Source: Streptomyces liliiviolaceus (GTDB lineage: Bacteria > Actinomycetota > Actinomycetes > Streptomycetales > Streptomycetaceae). Taken from it: a stretch of DNA of 64,000 bases. Every line of letters begins with the position of its first letter. Position 1 is the first letter of the stretch. The notes below the pieces were generated by a model. The model did no database searches and had not been told where the DNA came from. It saw nothing but the letters and a program-made list of their open reading frames with translations. The position numbers and the translations under genes are program-made. The stretch is taken from assembly GCF_018070025.1 (NCBI RefSeq), contig NZ_JAGPYQ010000001.1, forward strand, positions 3,906,001 to 3,970,000, in the 5' to 3' direction. This document shows positions 16,828 to 23,138 of the stretch, in pieces.

Positions 16828-18306
16828 ATGTCGCTCACCCGCAGGGACTTCGCCAGACGATCCGCGATCACCGGTGCCGGTGTCGCCCTGATCGGCAGCG
16901 TCGGCACACTCGCCACCGCACCCGGCGCCCTCGCGTCCACCGACACCGAGACCTCGGGCGACGACGGCGACGACGGCTACGGCGAAGGTGACGCCGGCGA
17001 GCGGCACGGCGGGACCGTCGGGTACGGGCCGCTGCTGCCCGACCCCAAGGGCGTCCTCGCGCTGCCCGCCGGGTTCTCGTACCGCGTCGTCACGTACAGC
17101 GGGAAGACCAGGCTGGAGTCCGGCGAGTACACCCCCTCCAACCACGACGGCACGGCCACCTTCGACGGTCCGCGCGGCACGACCCTCCTCGTCAACAACC
17201 ACGAGCTGAAGGGCCCGCGCGCCAACTGGACGTACCCGGTGCCGCTGACCGAGGGCCTCGTCTACGACCCGGCCGCCTCCGGTGGCTGCACGGTCGTCGA
17301 GGTGCGTCCCGGCGGCGCGGTCGCCGAGTGGGTCGGCATCGCGGGCACCTCCACCAACTGCGCGGGCGGCAGCACGCCCTGGGGCACCTGGCTCACCTGC
17401 GAGGAGAACTCCGACCGGGCCGGCGAGAACGGCATGACCAAGGACCACGGTTACGTCTTCGAGGTCGACCCGGGCGACCGGCGGGCCAACCGCGACCCCA
17501 AGCCCCTGAAGTTCTTCGGCCGGTACGACCACGAGGCCGTCGTCATCGACCCGAAGCGCGGCCACGCCTACCTCACCGAGGACGACTCCGAGCCCAACGG
17601 CCTGTTCTTCCGCTGGAAGCCCCCGCACGGCTTCACCCACGGCCGCGGCAGATTCCGTACCCTCGCGGACGACGCCGGGGTGCTCCAGGCGCCCAAGTGC
17701 TATGACTCCGGCGGCCGTTACGTCGACGACCTGTCCCGCGCCACGAAGATCGGCACGGTGTACGGGGTCGACTGGATCGACGTGCCCGACCGGGACGGGA
17801 AGACCGTTCCGGTGCGCGAGCAGTTCGACACCGGCGAGGTCACCCGCGCCCGCAAGCTCGAAGGCATGTGGTGGAGCGACGGCGGCGCGTACATCGTGTC
17901 CTCGTACGCCCGTGACGAGAGCCCCGTCCAGCACGACGGGCAGGTCTGGTTCTACGACCCCAAGCGCCGCACGCTGACCCTGAAGGTGCTGCTCGGGGTG
18001 AACCCCGACCCGTCGAAGGACGGCGCCTTCGACGGCCCCGACAACATCACCGTGTCGCCCTACGGCGGTCTCGTCATCGCCGAGGACGGCGAAGGCGTCT
18101 CGCACCTCTTCGGCGCGACGGACAGCGGTCGTACGTACCCAATAGCCCGCAACGACCTGAACATCGGCACCGAGGAGGAGCCCGAGTTCAGCGAGTTCAC
18201 CGGCGTCACGTTCTCACCCGACGGAAAGACCCTGTACGCCAATATCCAGGTGCCGGGCATCATGGTCGCGATCAAGGGGCCCTGGAAGCGGCAGAAGCGT
18301 CGCTGA
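16828..18306 (+). CDS. phoX: PhoX-type secreted alkaline phosphatase (DUF839)
   Basis: A 492-aa Tat-exported protein. The signal TRRDFARRSAITGAG carries the twin arginines and is followed by a hydrophobic stretch ending at ALAS. The mature part matches PhoX: VNNHELKGP, TPWGTWLTCEEN (metal-binding Glu region), DHEAVVIDP, YLTEDD and GPDNITVSPYGG. PhoX enzymes are Ca/Fe-dependent phosphatases that release phosphate from organic esters outside the cell. AGGAGA lies 4 nt before the ATG at 16828; the longer in-frame start at 16594 would read through the promoter. A PHO box at 16721-16742 fits phosphate-starvation control by PhoP. Confidence 0.9.
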   Translation: MSLTRRDFARRSAITGAGVALIGSVGTLATAPGALASTDTETSGDDGDDGYGEGDAGERHGGTVGYGPLLPDPKGVLALPAGFSYRVVTYSGKTRLESGEYTPSNHDGTATFDGPRGTTLLVNNHELKGPRANWTYPVPLTEGLVYDPAASGGCTVVEVRPGGAVAEWVGIAGTSTNCAGGSTPWGTWLTCEENSDRAGENGMTKDHGYVFEVDPGDRRANRDPKPLKFFGRYDHEAVVIDPKRGHAYLTEDDSEPNGLFFRWKPPHGFTHGRGRFRTLADDAGVLQAPKCYDSGGRYVDDLSRATKIGTVYGVDWIDVPDRDGKTVPVREQFDTGEVTRARKLEGMWWSDGGAYIVSSYARDESPVQHDGQVWFYDPKRRTLTLKVLLGVNPDPSKDGAFDGPDNITVSPYGGLVIAEDGEGVSHLFGATDSGRTYPIARNDLNIGTEEEPEFSEFTGVTFSPDGKTLYANIQVPGIMVAIKGPWKRQKRR

Positions 18307-18374
18307 AATGCGTTACCCGTAGCGGGAATTTAATCGCTCGCCCGGTCCGTGACACGCCTTCTACAGTGGACAAC

Positions 18375-18415
18375 GTCCAGGTGCGAGGCGGGATCTGCTT
18401 CGACTCGCGCTGGAC
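18375..18415 (+). ncRNA. Stable hairpin upstream of the Y RNAs (possible third small RNA or 5' processing hairpin)
   Basis: GTCCAG pairs with CTGGAC, then after one bulged G, TGCGAG pairs with CTCGCG (one G-U), giving about 12 bp around a 16-nt loop. It lies between the phoX stop and the first Y-like RNA. It contains GGTGCGAG, similar to the GGTGCG of the two RNAs below, but lacks their full internal-loop architecture. Confidence 0.4.
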
Positions 18416-18427
18416 ACACAAGTTCAT

Positions 18428-18505
18428 GCACCTCCCGGTGCGATGGCTGCGGCTACTTCTCTTCCAAAGAATCCAGGCCGCAGTCGACTTGATCTCGGGA
18501 GGCGC
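18428..18505 (+). ncRNA. Bacterial Y-RNA-like small RNA (RNA 1)
   Basis: A single bulged stem-loop. The terminal stem CCTCCCG (18431-18437) pairs with CGGGAGG (18496-18502). An asymmetric internal loop has GTGCGAT on the left (18438-18444) and GACTTGATCT on the right (18486-18495). The inner stem GGCTGCGGC (18445-18453) pairs with GCCGCAGTC (18477-18485), closing a pyrimidine-rich loop. The loop strands resemble the Ro-binding region of Y RNAs (the animal forms carry GGTCCGA and ACTTGA). It lies 210 bp upstream of a Ro60-type gene and shares its loop motifs with RNA 2. Confidence 0.72.
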
Positions 18506-18512
18506 GGCAAAC

Positions 18513-18662
18513 GGTGTGTGCCCGGTGCGCAGGCAGCGGTTACTTCATTGGATCGGACGGTTGCGGGTTCAAGTCCCGTCATCAGCCTCGGGCCGGTGTA
18601 GCTCAATTCGGTAGAGCATCTGGAAAAAGTCCGCCGCCGACCCTTGAACTCGGGCACGCTCC
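18513..18662 (+). ncRNA. YrlA-type Y RNA with permuted tRNA-like module (RNA 2)
   Basis: The Ro-binding half matches RNA 1: stem GTGCCCG/CGGGCAC (18518-18524/18651-18657), loops GTGCGCA and GACCCTTGAACT, inner stem GGCAGCGG/CCGCCGCC (18532-18539/18631-18638, one mismatch). The distal half is a tRNA mimic in permuted order. ACTT/AAGT and TCGGA/TCTGG stems stand in for the anticodon stem. A canonical T-arm follows (GCGGG-TTCAAGT-CCCGT, 18563-18579). Then an acceptor-like hairpin CATCAGCC/GGCCGGTG is closed by TCG. T8-A9 and a canonical D-arm GCTC-AATTCGGTA-GAGC (18601-18617) complete it, with the GG needed for D-T contact. There is no anticodon. Known bacterial YrlA RNAs carry such tRNA-like domains. 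Confidence 0.8.
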
Positions 18663-18692
18663 CTTTGCTGCGCCTCCCTCCGGAACATTCAT

Positions 18693-18708
18693 GAATTCGG
18701 GGGAATTC
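18693..18708 (+). promoter_or_regulatory. Ribosome-binding-site hairpin before the Ro60 start
   Basis: GAATTC (18693-18698) and GAATTC (18703-18708) flank GGGG, so the Shine-Dalgarno-like GGGGGA sits in the loop and stem of a 6-bp hairpin 4 nt before the ATG. It could limit initiation. Confidence 0.45.
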
Positions 18709-18711
18709 ACC

Positions 18712-19419
18712 ATGGCGCGGTTCAACACCAAGGCGGCGAAGGCCCGGGGCACCTCGCGTGTCACCTCCACGGGGCGGGTGCTGCGGACGTACGAGGGCGG
18801 GCGGGGGGCCGAGCGGGATCCCCGTTCGGAGCTGTTCCTGCTCTCCATCGCCAACTTCGTCGCGCAGAAGACCTTCTACGAGAGCGGCGAGGCGCGCGAC
18901 GACCGGTTCGCCGCGCTCGTACGGCAGCTCGCCGTCGCCGACCCGTCGTGGACGGCCGCCCTGCTCGACTGGCTGCGCGGCGAGGGCAACATGCGGACCG
19001 CGTCGATCGTGGGCGCCGCCGAGTACGTCAAGGCGCGCCTCGACGCGGGCGCCACGGACGGGCCCGCGAACCGGCAGGTCGTCGCGTCCGTGCTGCGGCG
19101 CCCCGACGAGCCCGGTGAGCTGCTCGCGTACTGGACCTCGCGGTACGGGCGGGCCGTGCCCAAGCCCGTGAAGCGCGGGATCGCCGACGCCGTACGGCGG
19201 CTGTACGGGGGCAGGTCGCTGCTGAAGTACGACACGGCGTCCAAGGGGTACCGCTTCGGGGACGTCCTGAATCTCGTGCACGCCGCGCCGGATCCGGAGA
19301 AGCCGTGGCAGGGCGAGCTGTTCCGGTACGCGCTCGATCGTCGGCACAACCCGAGGGTTGCGAGTGGGTCCGTGTTCGGGTGCGGGCCCACTTCGGGCTT
19401 GGGCTTGTCAGGGGCTTGA
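18712..19419 (+). CDS. Truncated Ro60/TROVE-domain protein
   Basis: A 235-aa protein. Residues 1 to about 212 match the N-terminal HEAT-repeat half of bacterial Ro60 (Rsr-like) proteins: MARFNTKAAKAR, RTYEGGRGAERDPRSELFLL, QKTFYESG, SIVGAAEYVKARL, GELLAYWTSRYGRAVPKPVKRGI, YRFGDVLNLVHAAP. Full-length relatives are about 500-540 aa and finish the RNA-binding ring plus a von Willebrand A domain. Here homology stops at LDRRHNP and continues as an unrelated Gly/Ser-rich tail of about 22 residues. No missing half is found in any frame before the next gene. The ring cannot close as in known Ro60, so this may be a remnant or a minimal Y-RNA-binding protein. Confidence 0.8.
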   Translation: MARFNTKAAKARGTSRVTSTGRVLRTYEGGRGAERDPRSELFLLSIANFVAQKTFYESGEARDDRFAALVRQLAVADPSWTAALLDWLRGEGNMRTASIVGAAEYVKARLDAGATDGPANRQVVASVLRRPDEPGELLAYWTSRYGRAVPKPVKRGIADAVRRLYGGRSLLKYDTASKGYRFGDVLNLVHAAPDPEKPWQGELFRYALDRRHNPRVASGSVFGCGPTSGLGLSGA

Positions 19420-19433
19420 GTGACATCTAACAT
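19405..19433 (+). promoter_or_regulatory. Promoter of the GntR-acdS operon, apparently leaderless
   Basis: TTGTCA (19405-19410), a 17-bp spacer and TAACAT (19428-19433) form a near-consensus promoter inside the end of the truncated Ro60 ORF. The ATG at 19441 is only 7 nt after the -10 box, predicting a leaderless mRNA. The -10 lies in an AT-rich imperfect inverted repeat (TAAC-ATTTTA-GTTA) that could be the GntR operator. Confidence 0.65.
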
Positions 19434-19440
19434 TTTAGTT

Positions 19441-20085
19441 ATGACTATTCGGCCGGTGTCGCGGACGCTTCTTCGGGATCAGGCCTACGCGTCCATTCGT
19501 GACGCCATCGTGGCCGGGGAGATCGAGCCCGGTGCCGTCGTCAGGGACGCCGAGTTCGCTGAGCGGCTCGGGCTGTCCAGGGCGCCGGTGCGGGACGCGT
19601 TCGCGCGGCTCGTCGACGAAGGGCTGCTGGAGAGCAAGCCGCAGAGCTATACGCGCGTGACCGCGGTTGTCGCCGCCGATGTGCGGGACGCGGCGGCCGT
19701 GGTCGGGGCCATGCACGAGCTGGCCGTGCGTGTCGCCGTGCCGCGGCTGCGGGGGGCGGACGTCAATGCCATGCGGTCCGCCAACGCGCGGTTCTCGCAC
19801 GCCGTGCGGGCGGGGGATGTCGACGCCGCCCTGCGTGCCGACGACGAGCTGCACGATGTGCTGGTCCGGGTGAGTGGGAATCGGGCGGCCGCGGCCACCG
19901 TCGCGCGGTACACGCCCTTGATCCGGCGGCTGGAGCGGCGGCGTTTCGGCGAGGGGGGCAACTGTCGCTCGGCCGGGTTGCACGAGCGGCTGATCGAAGC
20001 GTGTGCGGACGGTGATGTGGACGAGGCGGTTCGGGTCACCTCGGAGATCTGGCGGGGGCTCGAAGGGCTCGTCGACCTTGACTGA
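19441..20085 (+). CDS. GntR/FadR-family regulator of acdS
   Basis: A 214-aa regulator. The winged-helix domain covers about residues 8-72 (QAYASIRDAIVAGEIEPGAVV, FAERLGLSRAPVRDAFARLVDEGLLE). The C-terminal all-helical FCD effector domain carries His residues at LRADDELHDVLVRVSGN and GLHERLIEACADGDVDEAV, typical metal/ligand positions. ATG 19441 is chosen over GTG 19420 because a promoter ends 7 nt upstream of it. It is 30 bp upstream of the ACC deaminase gene in the same direction and probably controls it together with its own expression. Confidence 0.85.
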   Translation: MTIRPVSRTLLRDQAYASIRDAIVAGEIEPGAVVRDAEFAERLGLSRAPVRDAFARLVDEGLLESKPQSYTRVTAVVAADVRDAAAVVGAMHELAVRVAVPRLRGADVNAMRSANARFSHAVRAGDVDAALRADDELHDVLVRVSGNRAAAATVARYTPLIRRLERRRFGEGGNCRSAGLHERLIEACADGDVDEAVRVTSEIWRGLEGLVDLD

Positions 20086-20115
20086 TACGGCTGTTCGATC
20101 TTGGAGGGTCCACCT

Positions 20116-21132
20116 ATGTCCCTGGATTCGTACGAGCGTTATCCCCTGCTGTTCGGGCCCTCGCCCGTGCACCGGCTGGAGCGGTTGACCGCGCATCTCG
20201 GTGGGGCCTCGCTCTGGGCCAAGCGGGAGGACTGCAACTCCGGTGTCGCGTACGGGGGCAACAAGACCCGCAAACTGGAGTACCTCGTCGCGGACGCGCT
20301 CGCCCAAGGGTGCGACACGCTCGTGTCGATCGGCGGAGTCCAGTCCAACCACACCCGGCAGGTCGCTGCCTGCGCCGCTCGGGCCGGGCTCAAGTGCGTG
20401 CTCGTGCAGGAAAGTTGGGTGGACTGGCCCGACTCCGTGTACGACAAGGTCGGCAACATCCTGATCAGCCGGCTGGCCGGCGCCGATGTGCGGCTCGTGC
20501 GGGCCGGGTTCGGGATCGGGTTCAAGGAAAGCTGGGAGCTGGCGCTGCGGGAGGTTGGGGAGGCGGGTGGGAAGCCGTACGCCATTCCCGCGGGAGCTTC
20601 TGATCATCCGCTCGGGGGGCTCGGGTTTGCCGGGTGGGCCTATGAAGTCGCCCAGCAGGAGGCGGAGTTGGGGGTTTTCTTTGACACCGTTGTGGTGTGC
20701 TCTGTTACCGGGTCCACTCAGGCGGGGATGGTGGCCGGGTTCCGTGCGCTGGAGGAGGGTGGGGGGCGGGTGCGGCGGGTTGTCGGGATCGATGCGTCGG
20801 CCGAGCCCGATCGGACTCGGGAGCAGATTCTTCGGATCGCTCGGAACACCGGGGGGCTCATCGGTGTGCGGGAGGAGATCACGGAGGCCGATGTCGAGTT
20901 GGACGCGCGGTATCACGGGGGGACTTATGGGATTCCCGATGACGTGACGCTGGAGGCCATGCGGCTTGCCGCTCGGACCGAGGGCATGATCACCGATCCC
21001 GTGTACGAGGGGAAGTCCATGGCCGGGATGGTGGATCTGGTGACTCGCGGGGAGATCGGGCCGGAGTCTGTGGTGTTGTACGCCCATCTGGGCGGGCAGC
21101 CTGCGTTGAATGCGTACAGCGGGTTGTTCTGA
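20116..21132 (+). CDS. acdS: 1-aminocyclopropane-1-carboxylate (ACC) deaminase
   Basis: A 338-aa PLP enzyme of the fold-type II family. Lys50 in [11 protein letters not shown] is the PLP Schiff-base lysine and Ser77 in [11 protein letters not shown] is the catalytic serine region. Tyr297-Glu298 (DPVYEGKS) and Leu325 ([11 protein letters not shown]) are the residues that distinguish true ACC deaminases from D-cysteine desulfhydrases. It cleaves ACC, the plant ethylene precursor, to 2-oxobutyrate and ammonia in the cytoplasm, a trait of plant-associated bacteria. GGAGG lies 8 nt before the ATG at 20116. It forms an operon with the upstream GntR regulator. Confidence 0.92.
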   Translation: MSLDSYERYPLLFGPSPVHRLERLTAHLGGASLWAKREDCNSGVAYGGNKTRKLEYLVADALAQGCDTLVSIGGVQSNHTRQVAACAARAGLKCVLVQESWVDWPDSVYDKVGNILISRLAGADVRLVRAGFGIGFKESWELALREVGEAGGKPYAIPAGASDHPLGGLGFAGWAYEVAQQEAELGVFFDTVVVCSVTGSTQAGMVAGFRALEEGGGRVRRVVGIDASAEPDRTREQILRIARNTGGLIGVREEITEADVELDARYHGGTYGIPDDVTLEAMRLAARTEGMITDPVYEGKSMAGMVDLVTRGEIGPESVVLYAHLGGQPALNAYSGLF

Positions 21133-21191
21133 GGGGTGTTTGTTCTGAGGTGCGCCCGCGGTTCTGAGGTGCGCCCGCGGTGGGGGTGGCT

Positions 21192-21333
21192 GGGGGTGGG
21201 GGCGGGGCCGTGCCGGTGTGTCCGTTCGCAGCCTCCCGTGCGCACTGCCCTGTGTTTCCACGGGGGTGGGCGTTTCCAGCGGGAGCCGTACGCTGCGAAC
21301 GTGACACACCGGCACGGCCCCGCCCCCACCCCC
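21192..21333. terminator. Very large hairpin between convergent acdS and the TerD-domain gene
   Basis: Arms of about 41 bp (21192-21232 and 21292-21333) are complementary apart from a one-base insertion and one mismatch. They contain GGGGGTGGGGGCGGGGCCGT and TGTGTCC..GTTCGCAGC with their complements. A smaller pair GCCTCCCG/CGGGAGCC extends inside the arms. It lies between two gene ends and could stop transcription from both sides. Confidence 0.8.
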
Positions 21334-21400
21334 GCGTGCGTTTGCGGGTGCGGGGGATCGCACACCCGCCGCCAGGTGCGTCGGGAGTGGGAGTGGGCGG

Positions 21401-22612
21401 CTACAGGGCCTGGGCCGAGGGCTTGACCATTCCTCGAACCGTGCGGGACTTGACGAAGTTGCCCAGGGCCGTCATCTCCCATTCGCCGGAGAACTGCTTG
21501 ATGAGCTTGGCCATCATCACGCCGGTCTGAGGCTCTGCCGAGGTGAGGTCGAAGCGGACCAGTTCCTCGCCCGTGGCCGCGTCCAGGAGGCGGCAGTAGG
21601 CCTTCGCCACTTCGGTGAACTTCTGGCCGGAGAAGCTGTTCACCGTGAAGACCAGGCCCGTCACCTCCTGGGGGAGACGGCCCAGGTCCACGACGATCAC
21701 CTCGTCGTCACCGCCGCCCTCACCCGTGAGGTTGTCGCCGGAGTGCTTGATCGCGCCGTTCACGATCGAGAGCTTGCCGAAGTAGCAGCTGTCGATGTGG
21801 TTGCGCTGCGGGCCGTAGGCGATGACCGAGGCGTCGAGGTCGATGTCCTTGCCCCGGTACGCCGGCTCCCAGCCCAGGCCCATCTTCACCTGGGAGAGGA
21901 AAGGACTGCCGCCCTTGGTGAGGGAGACCGTTTGGTTCTTCTGGAGGCTTACTCGGCCCTTGTCGAGGTTGATCTTGCCGGTGCCCGGGGCGGGGGCGGG
22001 CGGTGCCACCGGGGGCGCCGGAGGTACGGGCGGGGCCGCCGGTGTGGTGACCGGGGGTGCCGGCGGGGGCTGGTGGAGGGTGGGGGCCGGTGCTGCCGCC
22101 GGGGCCGCCGGCTCCTCCACCGTCACGCCGAAGTCCGTGGCGATGCCCGCCAGGCCGTTCGAGTATCCCTGGCCTACCGCGCGGGCCTTCCACGCGCCGT
22201 TGCGCAGGTAGACCTCGACGATGACCAGCGCCGTCTCCGCGCCGAGCTGGGGCGGGGTGAAGGACGCGAGGACCGAGCCGTCGTCCGCGTTGCGGATCGT
22301 CGCCGTCGGTTCGATGCCCTGGAACGTCTGGCCCGCCGCGTCCGGGCTCGCGGTGACGACGATCTTCTCGATGCCCTGGGGCACGGCTGTCGTGTCGACC
22401 GTGATCGAGTCGGGGGAGCTGCCGCTGCCGGAGCGGTACGTCACGCCCTGGCCGGACGGCTGGTTGTAGAAGATGAAGTCGTTGTCGGAGCGCACCTTGC
22501 CGTCGGCGGTGAGCAGCAGGCCCGATACGTCGAGCCGCACCGGGGCGGCGACGTCCACCGTCACGCGGGTGACGGGGAGAGGGATGTTCGAGCCGGGGGT
22601 CATAGCTGTCAT
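21401..22612 (-). CDS. Double TerD-domain (tellurium-resistance family) protein
   Basis: A 403-aa protein made of two TerD-like domains joined by a 50-residue Pro/Ala linker. The first domain includes DFIFYNQPSGQGVTYRSGSG and IVVTASPDAAGQTF, though its start is shortened. The second includes MGLGWEPAYRGKDIDLDASVIAY, GDNLTGEGGGDDEVIVVDLGRLP and VNSFSGQKFTEV, with the acidic residues that bind calcium in TerD. Such proteins are linked to stress and development in Streptomyces. ATG 22612 is taken as the start (22603 is an alternative); no clear Shine-Dalgarno sequence is seen, but GTTCACCCGGC lies directly upstream. Confidence 0.82.
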   Translation of the reverse strand: MTAMTPGSNIPLPVTRVTVDVAAPVRLDVSGLLLTADGKVRSDNDFIFYNQPSGQGVTYRSGSGSSPDSITVDTTAVPQGIEKIVVTASPDAAGQTFQGIEPTATIRNADDGSVLASFTPPQLGAETALVIVEVYLRNGAWKARAVGQGYSNGLAGIATDFGVTVEEPAAPAAAPAPTLHQPPPAPPVTTPAAPPVPPAPPVAPPAPAPGTGKINLDKGRVSLQKNQTVSLTKGGSPFLSQVKMGLGWEPAYRGKDIDLDASVIAYGPQRNHIDSCYFGKLSIVNGAIKHSGDNLTGEGGGDDEVIVVDLGRLPQEVTGLVFTVNSFSGQKFTEVAKAYCRLLDAATGEELVRFDLTSAEPQTGVMMAKLIKQFSGEWEMTALGNFVKSRTVRGMVKPSAQAL

Positions 22613-22675
22613 GCCGGGTGAACGAGCGGACCGGCTTTGCCGTTCCCTTACCAAGTGGGGAATCGGCCGACCGGG

Positions 22676-22897
22676 TCAGCGGCGGTTGCGGGGGTGGTTG
22701 CGGGCGGTTCGTTCGTTGCCGTGTTTGTAGTTGCCCGTCCAGCGGGCCATGACCAGCTGAGGGTCGCCCTTCTCCACTTCCGCGAGGAACTGGGTGGCTC
22801 TTGCGCCGCGGAGGGTGGTGGCGGGGCGGGGACCGTGGGTGATCGTGACCGTGTCGTCGGGGTGGTGGGTGTAGGTGAAGCCGCGTGGGTTTGGCAT
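22676..22897 (-). CDS. Small conserved hypothetical protein
   Basis: A 73-aa basic protein beginning MPNPRGFTYTHHPDDTVTI, with LRGARATQFLAEVEKGDPQLVMARWTGNYKHGNERTA in its second half and ending in an Arg/Asn-rich tail. It resembles short conserved Streptomyces proteins of unknown function. It is upstream of the TerD-domain gene, 63 bp away and on the same strand, so the two may be co-transcribed. No Shine-Dalgarno sequence is obvious before the ATG at 22897. Confidence 0.65.
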   Translation of the reverse strand: MPNPRGFTYTHHPDDTVTITHGPRPATTLRGARATQFLAEVEKGDPQLVMARWTGNYKHGNERTARNHPRNRR

Positions 22898-22937
22898 GGG
22901 GGGATGGTAGGGGCGGGGGCGTGGGGTGGCCCAAGGG

Positions 22938-23136
22938 TTTTTCGCCCCCGCCGCCCCTACCCGTTCCCGTCCCTGCATGGGGGCTTCGCCCCCGGCCCCG
23001 TGGGGGTGGGCCCAAAGGATTGCGCAGTTCCCCGCGCCCCCAGGTACCTGGGGGCGCGGGGAACTGCGCAAAGGGGGGGTAGGGGGCGGAGCCCCCATGC
23101 AGTGACGGGAAGGGTAGGGGCGGCGGGGGCGAGGAA
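22938..23136. repeat. Composite nested palindromic element, copy 2
   Basis: Outer arms of about 54 bp (22938-22992 and 23082-23136) are nearly complementary and share the CGCCCCCGCCGCCCCTACCC frame with copy 1 at 16111-16311. The core differs: a perfect 52-bp palindrome at 23020-23071 made of two inverted copies of the GCGCAGTTCCCCGCGCCCC repeat meeting at AGGTACCT. It lies between a small hypothetical gene and the dehydrogenase, both on the minus strand. Confidence 0.9.
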
Positions 23137-23138
23137 GG

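Noticed and set aside
18563..18617. Two adjacent tRNA genes or a tRNA remnant
   Set aside because: The T-arm comes before the D-arm, there is no anticodon arm, and no 5' half or 3' half exists for a separate tRNA. The acceptor-like halves pair with each other in the permuted order, which fits a Y-RNA tRNA mimic. No integrase or attachment-site duplication is present.
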